From: Acidobacteriaceae bacterium
GTDB taxonomy: Bacteria > Acidobacteriota > Terriglobia > Terriglobales > Acidobacteriaceae
Reading direction: 5' to 3'
Assembly (NCBI GenBank): GCA_003142935.1
Contig: PLOG01000103.1
Coordinates: 1-34,737 of the forward strand
Length of the DNA stretch: 34,737 nt
A program made the translations under genes and the position numbers. A model generated the notes under the pieces. That model was not told the origin of the DNA. It saw nothing but the letters and a program-made list of their open reading frames with translations, and made no database searches. Positions 1 through 7,998 of this stretch are shown one piece after another. The stretch's first letter is position 1. Each line of letters begins with the position of its first letter.

Positions 1-24
1 TAGAACAATCAAGATAGTTTCCAT
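1..24 (-). CDS. Start of a gene running off the left edge (possibly DUF3309-like small membrane protein)
   Basis: Only eight codons are visible. Read on the minus strand, an ATG at 24 is preceded by GTGAGG about eight bases upstream, and the peptide begins METILIVL. That opening is typical of very small hydrophobic DUF3309-type proteins common in soil Proteobacteria and Acidobacteria, but eight residues cannot prove it. The stretch from 25 to about 258 shows no convincing gene and may hold this gene's promoter. Confidence 0.3.
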
Positions 25-301
25 GTTGTAACCTCACTCGCAAGATGAAGCGGACTCGCCCTTGTAACGACTGTCCCACTTCTTCCCTACACATGATCCT
101 AGGGGTGGCCCAGATGGTTGTCTGATCACATTGGACCGCCCTGAGCGTCAGGTATGGCGAGCTGATCGTTGCGTCTTGTATCTCCCTCGTCAGAACGCCA
201 ATCCATGAGAGATATTGACAAAGCTTCAAGTCAAGCTGACTGACGGTGAGGCGGAGGAGTGACTGCACACGGTATCCCGATCGGGCCTTTGCAGTTTGAC
301 C

Positions 302-400
302 GATTGGAAGCTGCCCCTGCCGCCAGATGTACATCCCGAACTCAGGGTTTGTCGGCAAGGATACCCGACGAGTGGCTCAAATATGACACGGATGCTTTAG
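302..400 (+). other. Possible decayed coding remnant upstream of the RraA pseudogene
   Basis: In one frame from 302 the translation reads DWKLPLPPDVHPELRV and then loses sense. From about 355 to 400 a different frame reads IPDEWLKYDTDALV. Both pieces have protein-like composition and lie in tandem in shifted frames, as expected of a decayed gene. I do not recognise the family. They could be a fragment of another gene or a scrambled part of the RraA gene that follows. Confidence 0.2.
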
Positions 401-403
401 TGA

Positions 404-932
404 GATCATGGGTACGGGGACGGCTTCGGCAAGATTATTGAAGGCACACTGATTGGCTCAAATCTTGGCAATGCCTTGGCCGCGCACACACACACCGGCT
501 TTGTCTTCGATGCGGGCATTCGCGACCAGGAAGAAAACCGCGAGATTCCCAACTTCAACGGTTTCTATCGAGGCTATGATCCCTCCGCCATGGGCGGACA
601 TGGAGTTGGCCGCAATCAATGCGCCGGTGCGCATCGGGCGGGCCATCGTACTACCGGGCGATCAGGTACTGGCCAAGCCGGAAGGGGTGCTCTTCATTCC
701 CGCAATTCTGGCCGAGGATGCCATCAGCTCCGCCGAGTTTACCGCGCTGAGCGATGCTTACAACTTTGAACTCAATCGGCAAGGGAAAAACGGCGCGCAA
801 TTCGAAGGCGGATGGACGGCGGAAAAATACGATGCCTTCGTCAAGTGGGTTGACGCCCATCCTGAAAAGCTGGAGATGTCAAGCGGCGAGTTCGACACAC
901 TGCTGGCCCAGGCGAAGCAGCGCAAGCGATGA
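404..932 (+). pseudogene. RraA-family protein (RraA-like aldolase/dimethylmenaquinone methyltransferase family), N-terminally truncated and frameshifted
   Basis: From about 413 the frame reads YGDGFGKIIEGTLIGSNLG, then HTHTGFVFDAGIRDQEENRE and GFYRGYDPSA. After a single extra base near 590 it continues in the next frame as WADMELAAINAPVRIGR, LPGDQVLAKPEGVLFIPA and then a helical C-terminus ending QAKQRKR at 932. Removing one base at 589-590 restores one continuous RraA-like domain; RGIRD-type and LPGD-type motifs are the family hallmarks. In-frame stops lie just upstream (TGA at 401), and the N-terminal half seen in long acidobacterial members is missing. Intact homologues commonly sit beside sugar-acid dehydratase genes and may act as metal-dependent lyases on keto acids. 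Here the product is probably lost, unless the frameshift is a sequencing error. Confidence 0.8.
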
Positions 933-995
933 TGCGGTTCCGAAACCGCTGTGCAATGCGATGCCGCGGCCCGTTGCGCGGCGCCGGCTGTTGAT

Positions 996-2150
996 TCACT
1001 GCGTTCGCTCGACGGCCAGCGCAGCTTGCAGCATGGCCTTCGCGTAGGCAATGTCGTACACATCGCCGGTGAATCCGCCGCCGCCCGGATAGCCGTTAAT
1101 GGGTCCGCGCACGCGATCGTAGTCGAGCGCCCGCGGATGCTCGGGATAAATCTCGCGCGTGTAGTTGACCGTCAGCAACTCGCGCATCACGGCAAGCATG
1201 TTTACGTCGCCCTCATCAATGAAGCCTTCGTCATATTGCAGATATGGCTTGATTACGTGCGGATTGCGATAGTGCATGTGGTTGATGCGGTCGCGACTGC
1301 CAAAGTACTGACAGACGGCCACCGGATCCTCGCCCATCTCGCACGTCACCCCGCAGTCAAAGGTAATTCCATTCGCCGGACTGTCCACGATTTCAATTAG
1401 GTGCTTCCAGCCTGCAACCGTGCCCATAATCTGCTGCGATCCGCGGCTCAGCGGAAAAGGCGGGTCGTTGGGATGCAGAGCCAGCCGCACATTCGCCTTC
1501 TCTGCAACAGGAACCACAGCCTTAAGAAAATACGTGATGTTGGCCCACAATTCGTCCAACGTATGTGCGCCTTCGGCGGGCAACGGCTGAAGGCCATTCA
1601 TACGGTCATCGTCCACGCCCGTAAGCCCTGCGCCGCCCCGGCCGGTCTGTTCAAAGTAGCCCTCCATCGCGCGATGCGCATAGAAGTTGTACTCCATCAC
1701 CGGTAGGCCGACTTTACCGGCCGCTTCAATTGACGCGCGCACCTTCTCGATTTCTTCATTGCGCCCTTGGGTGCCATAGAGCGTATTAGGGAAGCCGGCA
1801 AACATCAGATTGCCCAGCGTGACGCCGCCGGATTTGAGCTTATCGACGATGGGCTGAAGCTGCTCGACGGTCCATGGAATCGCCGGGCCGCCCGCGAGCA
1901 CGTGATGCACACCGAGTTGCACCACGCTGCGAATGGCTTCATCCGTGACACCGCCGCGCAGGTCGATGGCGCTGGCGATCTTCGGCGTGCGAGCGCTCTC
2001 CTGCGGCATGCCGTCGCCGAGCCACCAAGGCTTTTTCTCCTGCTGCGCAAATCCAGCAATTGGAGCAAATGCAGGCGACAAAGCTGCCGTCCCCATGCCT
2101 TGGAGGAGGTGATAGATGAGCTGGCGGCGCGAGAGTAAAGAAGATGGCAT
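996..2150 (-). CDS. Mannonate dehydratase, UxuA-like TIM-barrel family, Tat-type leader
   Basis: This 384-residue protein starts at ATG 2150, chosen because TTGGAG lies seven bases upstream on the minus strand; the longer frame has no such site. It opens with a twin-arginine-like leader (LLSRRQLIYHLL, then a hydrophobic stretch and an AQQ cleavage-like region). The body matches the UxuA family: EYNFYAHRA about one third in, LALHPNDPP near the middle (metal/substrate loop), GITFDCGVTCEMGEDP, INHMHYRNP and FIDEGDVNM. UxuA dehydrates D-mannonate to 2-keto-3-deoxygluconate in hexuronate breakdown. This copy diverges from E. coli UxuA, so the exact substrate is inferred. It is divergent from the next enolase-superfamily gene across a 260-base gap with no recognised operator. 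The predicted export of a normally cytoplasmic reaction is odd. Confidence 0.85.
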   Translation of the reverse strand: MPSSLLSRRQLIYHLLQGMGTAALSPAFAPIAGFAQQEKKPWWLGDGMPQESARTPKIASAIDLRGGVTDEAIRSVVQLGVHHVLAGGPAIPWTVEQLQPIVDKLKSGGVTLGNLMFAGFPNTLYGTQGRNEEIEKVRASIEAAGKVGLPVMEYNFYAHRAMEGYFEQTGRGGAGLTGVDDDRMNGLQPLPAEGAHTLDELWANITYFLKAVVPVAEKANVRLALHPNDPPFPLSRGSQQIMGTVAGWKHLIEIVDSPANGITFDCGVTCEMGEDPVAVCQYFGSRDRINHMHYRNPHVIKPYLQYDEGFIDEGDVNMLAVMRELLTVNYTREIYPEHPRALDYDRVRGPINGYPGGGGFTGDVYDIAYAKAMLQAALAVERTQ

Positions 2151-2410
2151 AGATACACTCCAATGGATTCGATTGCGTGAGGAGCATCCGCGCAAACAGA
2201 CAAACGTGCAGCGCTATCGATGGCTACAACGCGCACGCGAAGCAGCCGAGAGCGGCCATGGCTTCGCATTTTCCCACAAAGCTGCTGCATGTGTCCATAT
2301 CGGCAATCAAGGCACCTGGGCAAAGACCGCAAACCCAGGAGTATGATGGATTTCGCAGTTTACCGCTCGAAAAGGAATCGACCAAGATTTTCACCGCAAG
2401 GAGTCCCCAT

Positions 2411-3754
2411 ATGAACCGTCGCAGCATCCTCAAGTCCTCACTCACTCTACTCGCGGGCGGGGCTGTCAGCAAGGCTACAAATGCCGAGCCTGCAATCATG
2501 AATGTGAACACGGCATCGAGCCCATCGAGCCTGACGATTACCGACATGCGCTATGCGGTCATCGTCAAGCCGGGACCAAGCCCCTGCGTGCTGATTCGCA
2601 TCGATACGAATCAAGGTGTCTACGGTCTGGGCGAGGTGCGCGATATCGCGGGCCCGCAGTACGCCATGGTGCTAAAGAGCCGTTTGCTCGGCGAGAACCC
2701 GCTGCGGATCGATTATCTCTTCCAGAAGATCGCACAGTTTGGCGGCAACGCGCGACAGGCGGGCGGCGTATGCGCCGTGGAGATGGCCCTGTGGGACATT
2801 GCGGGGAAGGTCTACAACATCCCTGTTTACCAGATGCTCGGCGGCAAATGGCGCGATGAGATTCGCGTTTACGCAGACACAACCGAATCGATGGACCCCA
2901 CGGAATATGGCCGCCGCGCCAAAGATCGCAAGGCGATGGGGCTGACGTGGATGAAGATGGACCTTGGCATCAACGTGCTCGACGGCATCCCCGGCACAGT
3001 GATGCAGCCCTCCGGCATGAGCAAGTGGGAACTGCGCGACCAGCCCAATCTCTTCATCGCGACAGAGGTGACCGACAAAGGCGTCGACCGGCTTTGCGAA
3101 TATGTAGCCGCTGTACGCGACAACATCGGTTATGACATGCCGCTCTCCATGGATCACCTCGGCCATATCGGCGTAAAGTCTGTCATCCGCCTGGGCAAGG
3201 CCTACGAGAAGTTCAACCTGGAGTGGATGGAGGACGTGATTCCCTGGTATTACACCGACTTATTGAAGGAGATTACGCAGGAGAGCCCCACGCCCACGCT
3301 GACTGGCGAAGATATCTACAAGATTGAAGACTTCGAGATGCTGTGCAGGGAGCACGCGGTGGACAAAATTCATCCCGATCTTGCGACCTCCGGCGGTATT
3401 CTGCAGACGCATCGCATCGGCGACATGGCCTTTCGCTACGGAGTACCTATGGCCATGCACTTTGCCGGAACGCCCGTCAGTTGCATGGCCAACGTGCATT
3501 GCGCCGCGGCAACACGCAACTTTCTCGCGCTCGAGAATCACTCTCTCGACGTGCCCTTCTGGCAGGACCTCGTTTCCGGCATCGAGAAGCCTATCGTCAA
3601 CAAGGGCTACATCAAAGTTCCCGACACGCCCGGCCTAGGCATCACGCTCAATGACGATGAGCTCAAGCGGCACCTGAGGCCTGGCACCGGCTACTTTGAG
3701 CCTACGCCCATGTGGGACGAAGCGCAGTCGTGGGACGATGCGCTCTTCAGTTGA
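2411..3754 (+). CDS. Mandelate racemase/muconate lactonizing enzyme family protein (enolase superfamily sugar-acid dehydratase)
   Basis: The start is ATG 2411, with AAGGAG at 2398-2403 seven bases upstream. The product has 447 residues. It begins MNRRSILKSSLTLLAGGA, a Tat-like leader. The N-terminal capping domain (about 45-165) contains YGLGEVRD and the GGVCAVEMALWDIAGK signature. The barrel carries TWMKMDLG (catalytic lysine strand), SMDHLG (metal Asp), LEWMED (metal Glu), LTGEDIY (metal Glu) and AMHFAGTP with the late histidine. These are the expected ligands of an active enolase-superfamily enzyme. Family members dehydrate or epimerise aldonates and uronate-derived acids; the substrate cannot be read from sequence. 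It converges on the ManD-like gene with only nine bases between stops. Confidence 0.85.
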   Translation: MNRRSILKSSLTLLAGGAVSKATNAEPAIMNVNTASSPSSLTITDMRYAVIVKPGPSPCVLIRIDTNQGVYGLGEVRDIAGPQYAMVLKSRLLGENPLRIDYLFQKIAQFGGNARQAGGVCAVEMALWDIAGKVYNIPVYQMLGGKWRDEIRVYADTTESMDPTEYGRRAKDRKAMGLTWMKMDLGINVLDGIPGTVMQPSGMSKWELRDQPNLFIATEVTDKGVDRLCEYVAAVRDNIGYDMPLSMDHLGHIGVKSVIRLGKAYEKFNLEWMEDVIPWYYTDLLKEITQESPTPTLTGEDIYKIEDFEMLCREHAVDKIHPDLATSGGILQTHRIGDMAFRYGVPMAMHFAGTPVSCMANVHCAAATRNFLALENHSLDVPFWQDLVSGIEKPIVNKGYIKVPDTPGLGITLNDDELKRHLRPGTGYFEPTPMWDEAQSWDDALFS

Positions 3755-3763
3755 GCCGAGGCA

Positions 3764-5098
3764 CTATTGCTTAATCACCGTGCCGTCACGCAGACGTATC
3801 TCGCCCCAGCCGCCGTTGAGCGGGCTGGCGGTGAACGGCGTCTTCGCGGCTTCCTTCTCGTCAATCTCGATTCCCCACCCCGGCTTTTCGTTTACCCACA
3901 GATAGCCGTCGCGCCACTCTGGACACCCCTGAAAGATCGCCTGCGTACGCTCATTGAACGGCGAATACTCCTGTATGCCGAAGTTATAGCTCACGAGATC
4001 AAGAGTTACGTTTGCCATGTGACCAACAGGAGAAACGTCGCCCGGACCATGCCACGCTGTTCTCACGCCAAACTGTTCGGCGAGAATGGCAATCTTGCGC
4101 GCGGGGCTAAAACCGCCCGCCTGCGACACATGCACGCGAATGTAATCGATGAGCTGGCCCGTAATCAGCGGCTGCCACTCATGCGGGCTGTTGAAGAGTT
4201 CGCCCATCGCAATCGGCGTCGCGCAGTTCTCGCGTATCTGCCGGAAATAGCCAAGGTCTTCCGGTGAAAGCGGGTCTTCGAGAAAGAACATCCGGTACTG
4301 CTCGGCCTCTTTGCAGAACTGCACTGCCTCGTTCGGTGTCAGCCGCTCATGCATGTCGTGCAGCAACTCAACTTCATCGCCGAGTTCGTGGCGGCATATC
4401 TCCAGCAGCTTCAGTCCGCGCCGCATCTGCATTTCGCGATCGAACAAAGGCTTGTCGTGGAGCGCCTGCGGCCTGCCCGCTTCCAAGTGCCGTGAGCCGT
4501 AGCCTGCCATGCCGGGCAACCCCACCTGCACACGCACATTGCGAAAGCCCTGCGCCATAGAGCGCCGCGCACTCTCGACCACATCGGCGAACTCGGCCCC
4601 ACTCGCATGTGCATAGGTGTCGGCTGCCTCGCGGCACTTGCCGCCCGCAAGCTGATACACCGGCATGCCTGCCTGGCGCCCCTTGATGTCCCAGAGCGCC
4701 TGGTCAATGCCGCTGATCGCGTTGTTCAACACCGGACCGTTCTTCCAGTACGAGCTGTCATAGCAGGACTGCCAGATGTCTTCAATACGGTCGGTTGATT
4801 TACCAAGCAGGAACGGCTTGAGATACTTCTCCACCGCAGGCTTCACCAGATCCGCGCGCTGCGTGAATGTGGCACATCCATAGCCGTAAAGCCCGTCCTG
4901 GTCGGTCATTATCTTTACTACCGTGAGGCGCGCGCCGTCTGGCTCGCACTCAATCACACCGATGTCTTTAATGCGCGGCACAGACATCCCTCGCGTGGCA
5001 AGCTCCGCCTGCTGTTCTGCTCGTACAACACGAGGGGCGAGTGCAATCGCACCCGCCCCTGCAAAACCCTTCATAAATTCACGACGCTCAATTCGCAA
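3764..5098 (-). CDS. D-mannonate dehydratase-like protein (ManD/RspA group of the enolase superfamily)
   Basis: The start is TTG 5098, favoured because a strong GGGAGG lies about eight bases upstream; the ATG eight codons later has no such site. The product has 444 residues. The leader ERREFMKGFAGAGAIAL is Tat-like. ManD hallmarks are present in order: QALWDIKGRQAGMPVYQL, RVQVGLPG followed by a tyrosine loop (AGYGS), LLHDMHERLTP (metal Asp plus catalytic His), FFLEDPLSPED (metal Glu), IAMGELFNSPHEW (metal Glu) and TAWHGPGDVSPVGH. Characterised ManD enzymes convert D-mannonate or D-gluconate to 2-keto-3-deoxygluconate, though several group members are nearly inactive on both. It shares its strand with the DUF362 gene upstream (34-base gap), suggesting co-transcription. 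Confidence 0.87.
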   Translation of the reverse strand: MRIERREFMKGFAGAGAIALAPRVVRAEQQAELATRGMSVPRIKDIGVIECEPDGARLTVVKIMTDQDGLYGYGCATFTQRADLVKPAVEKYLKPFLLGKSTDRIEDIWQSCYDSSYWKNGPVLNNAISGIDQALWDIKGRQAGMPVYQLAGGKCREAADTYAHASGAEFADVVESARRSMAQGFRNVRVQVGLPGMAGYGSRHLEAGRPQALHDKPLFDREMQMRRGLKLLEICRHELGDEVELLHDMHERLTPNEAVQFCKEAEQYRMFFLEDPLSPEDLGYFRQIRENCATPIAMGELFNSPHEWQPLITGQLIDYIRVHVSQAGGFSPARKIAILAEQFGVRTAWHGPGDVSPVGHMANVTLDLVSYNFGIQEYSPFNERTQAIFQGCPEWRDGYLWVNEKPGWGIEIDEKEAAKTPFTASPLNGGWGEIRLRDGTVIKQ

Positions 5099-5132
5099 TT
5101 GCTTACCCTCCCGCCATCAGTCGTCCACCATT

Positions 5133-6302
5133 CTACGTCGTCAACTGGGTCAGTGTCGGGAAGCGGTACTGCGCCTTCGCAATAGGCGTGCCCACGACCT
5201 CGATGCGGCTCAGGTCGCGCGTGCCTACGCCCACATGCTCGGCTAGCCGCAGGGTGCTGTCGCATTTCTCAAACGGCGCGCTGCCGCGGTCGGCCATGGG
5301 ATCAAATCCCATAGTCGCCATCGCCACCGCGTCGGTAGAGACGCAGTTCATACCCGCAATCAAAAGTCCCGGATGCACCGGCTTGTGAATCCAATTGCTC
5401 TCCTGGTTCGGCAACTCGCCGCCAGTCATGGTGTAGATGCCATCGATCACTGCCAAGTGAATGGGCCGCGCCGCAACCAAGTCTGCCGTGATGCGCGGCA
5501 CGCGGAAACCAGGATCTTTAGATTCCGCCACAGGCTGCGGAGCGCTCTTGGGCGGCACACGCGAGCCCGAATGCATCGGTCCACGGTACCCCACGGGCAC
5601 AATGCCAGGCTCGTCCTTGGGAGCTTCCTCACTGTAGATGGTGCAAGGCGTTATGCCGAAGCAGTTCTTCATGGAGAGCGTCACGCCCGCCGTCCGGTGC
5701 TCCTTGAACTTGGCAAGCGAGACGAACACATCGGTGTCGAGATAGGAGTGGTTCAAGTCGAAACCTGAGTACATAAGGCCGCCGCCCGGCACCATGAAGC
5801 GCGCATAGGTTTTGCCGCCGCCCAGAAAGTTCGTATTCTCAAACTCGACATTCTTCGCCGCGCTCGTAAAATCCTTGGGCTGCCAGCCCGCGGCCAGCAT
5901 GAAATCCTCCAGCGGCTTCGTCCCAATTGGCGCGCTCTCCAGCAAACGGACGCGCTGCGCACCTGCATTGCCGAGCAGCGAAATCAGCGAGCCGATTACC
6001 TGCGGATGAACCCAGTGCGTCATCTGGTTCGGCATCGAGTTCAGCTTGAAGTTGGTCAGCCCGGTCATGTTCAGTTTGATGGCCACGGTCTTTCCGCGGA
6101 CCAGCTTCTCTAACCCCCCGAGCTGGTCAAACATCGTGGCCAGCACCTCCGTTACCTGGCGGTTATATTCCGGGCACTGCCCGATGGCGACGCGGCTCGC
6201 CGGCGCCTTGAGGGCGGATGCAAGAGCAGGCCGCGCAATGTGTGCGCCGACCACCATGCCAGCGGCGCCAAGAAACTCTCTGCGGGAAACATGCGATCTC
6301 AT
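5133..6302 (-). CDS. DUF362 domain-containing protein with Tat leader
   Basis: The start is ATG 6302, preceded on the minus strand by AGGAGG nine bases away; the longer in-frame extension lacks a binding site. The product is 389 residues and opens MRSHVSRREFLGAAGMVVG, a clear twin-arginine leader. DUF362 features include KTVAIKLNMTGLT, VRLLESAP, VFVSLAKFKEHRTAGVTLSMKNCFGI and a C-terminal VSTDAVAMATMGFDP. Some DUF362 proteins are fused to ferredoxin domains, but no cysteine clusters of that kind are seen here. The biochemical role is unknown. It is likely the first gene of a two-gene unit with the ManD-like gene. Confidence 0.8.
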   Translation of the reverse strand: MRSHVSRREFLGAAGMVVGAHIARPALASALKAPASRVAIGQCPEYNRQVTEVLATMFDQLGGLEKLVRGKTVAIKLNMTGLTNFKLNSMPNQMTHWVHPQVIGSLISLLGNAGAQRVRLLESAPIGTKPLEDFMLAAGWQPKDFTSAAKNVEFENTNFLGGGKTYARFMVPGGGLMYSGFDLNHSYLDTDVFVSLAKFKEHRTAGVTLSMKNCFGITPCTIYSEEAPKDEPGIVPVGYRGPMHSGSRVPPKSAPQPVAESKDPGFRVPRITADLVAARPIHLAVIDGIYTMTGGELPNQESNWIHKPVHPGLLIAGMNCVSTDAVAMATMGFDPMADRGSAPFEKCDSTLRLAEHVGVGTRDLSRIEVVGTPIAKAQYRFPTLTQLTT

Positions 6303-6790
6303 CAAGGTCGACCTCCTGGTTAGTAAGTAGTATGCTCCAAAATCCCCGCCGTTGGCTCCGGGAATTACTTGCATTCCAGCGGCGTCGCGTATCCGGCAGA
6401 TGGTTCAATAGTTTCATGAGCGCCTCCGCGGTCCACGAAGAGCCAGAGCAGTCCACCCGCAGCAGCAAGAGCCGCCCCAAAGTCGAAGGCCGTGCTGCAC
6501 CGTAACGGCCCGCCAGATTCGGCGCGAGGGATGCTGTGCCTGGCTCAATGTAGCGCGACCTTATTGATTGCTGGAGGAAGCAAACCGGGCAGAGTTGACG
6601 CTCTGAGATCATGAAACCGAGAACCTGGGTCACTGGCGCGGCAGGACAAACGGCTGCGAGCCTACGAGGAGCACAAAGATAGCAATGCAAATGTGGGACA
6701 CCCTTCTGCGGAACGTTGAGCGGGCGAATGGGAGCGCCCGGCTCAGCTGGTACCAGTGGAGAAGAGACACTGGAAGAAATTATCGGGCAT
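6303..6790. other. Intergenic stretch without a supported gene
   Basis: This holds the 5' region of the DUF362 gene and then sequence in which open frames on both strands look like random translation (high Arg/Ser/Pro, no recognisable motif, no binding site). It leads directly into repeat copy R1. Confidence 0.5.
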
Positions 6791-7057
6791 CCCAAAGGCC
6801 GGTAACAGGGAAATAGTATTCCCTGATCCTGGGGTGATAATTCCCTGTTCGGTTTGTCTCTTGAAATGTGCAGCGGACGGGGCAACTGGCCTTTTATTCA
6901 GCCAGATGGACGCATCCACCCTCTGGTTCTCGGGGCCAAATTCGCAAATTTCCCTGTATTTTTCCCTGTTAGCAGGGAATTTGACCAGAGAACGGTTCGC
7001 AGGAGACTCAATCCACCGCCATACATTGACCCATCCTTCTGATTCTATTGATAAATA
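6791..7057 (+). repeat. Dispersed repeat R1 (CAGGGAA/TTCCCTG-rich), left copy
   Basis: The element begins with AAGGCCGGTAACAGGGAA, contains a short palindrome CAGGGAA-atagta-TTCCCTG, then GGGGTGATAATTCCCTG. A variable centre (about 6855-6933) follows, then TTTCCCTGTATTTTTCCCTG TTAGCAGGGAATT, then GCAGGAGACTCAATCCACC and an AT-rich end with ATAAATA. The same modules recur in the same order and orientation at 32523-32770. A plus-strand frame through the 5' half of both copies gives the related peptide REIVFPDPGVIIPCSV, but the rest of the frame is not conserved, so I regard this as a nucleotide-level element rather than a gene. Confidence 0.85.
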
Positions 7058-7998
7058 ACAGAAAGTAAGTAGGTTATGCGAATTCCGTGTTGTCCGCGTT
7101 TTCCTTGTTTTACAGCCAATTCAGTCCTGTAGGCCGATTTTGCATGACAAAGGATCGGCTGCATGACAACGGCGGAGACGCCCCGCAATCATATCCGTTC
7201 CCGAGCCGCACAAGGTGATGGCTTATTGTGACGTGCTCATCCACCTTGATGCTCCCAAACGACCGTGCCAGCCTATGGGCTCTCATCGAATCGCGCCGAT
7301 TTGTCGAGCTTAACCTTGGGCTCGTCAGTGCAAGCAGATTGCATTGCACCAGACGTGGACAGGAGGACCTCTAAGGTGGATGGGCAGCACCCACTCGGTC
7401 TGGTCTGCCTTGATCTGCGGCAGTCCCCGCAGATCGACCGGATCGAGTTGCACGGCGAGTACGTAAAGGAACTCATAGTCGAGATCGTCCACGACCTGCA
7501 CGACGATCTGCGACTTGGCACTTGGGCATCTCTGCCCGTCATGCAGCAAGTCAAAATCGTAAATAGCAACCTGAGTGACCTTACTCCTTGCCATCAACTA
7601 AAAAGGCTCATCAAAAATCGATATCGGCTCGATAAAGCGGTGCGAGTGACAGCGAATCCAGGCTAAAAATTTGCTTTTCCCCGCTGCCATTTGAACTATA
7701 GGGCTTTTCCCGGAAAACCGGTTCGTTCGTCCGCCTCGGAAGAGTCTCCAGCTCTAACCCGTTCTTCATGATGGTTCCTCGGAAGCGAACCAGGCATCCA
7801 TGCCAAGGTCGCCCATCGTAGAAGTTATCGGCAGGAGTGTACCTACTGAATAGAGGCGTGCACGTCGCCGTTGTATTTCGCTGATCCTCGACGCCTTCCC
7901 AGGAGGAAGCCGGGATAGTCAGACTCCATTTGGCAGCCCTGGAGAAGTCTTGATCGTCAGGTGCAATCGCAACTCCGTTGGCACACCAGGGCACTCGT
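7058..7998. other. Gene-poor stretch, possibly containing decayed coding sequence
   Basis: Open frames exist on both strands (plus 7265-7666; minus 7325-7597 and 7611-8012), but none has a recognised domain, a good binding site or a leader. The region 7370-7600 has protein-like composition on the minus strand (SQIVVQVVDDLDYEFLYVLA), so it may be a fragment of an unrecognised gene, perhaps a decayed mobile element. I cannot assign it. Confidence 0.35.

Noticed and set aside
6990-7022. Possible tRNA 3' end (GGTTCG...ATCCACCGCCA) in R1 and R2, which would make them att sites
   Set aside because: The T-arm spacing is wrong, no acceptor partner or anticodon arm is found upstream, and R2 lacks the GGTTCG sequence.
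6756-7058. Open frame through R1 (and its counterpart 32451-32702 through R2) encoding a partly shared peptide
   Set aside because: Only the palindromic modules are shared; the centre has no protein similarity and R2 hits a stop inside the conserved 3' module. A nucleotide-level element explains the resemblance better.
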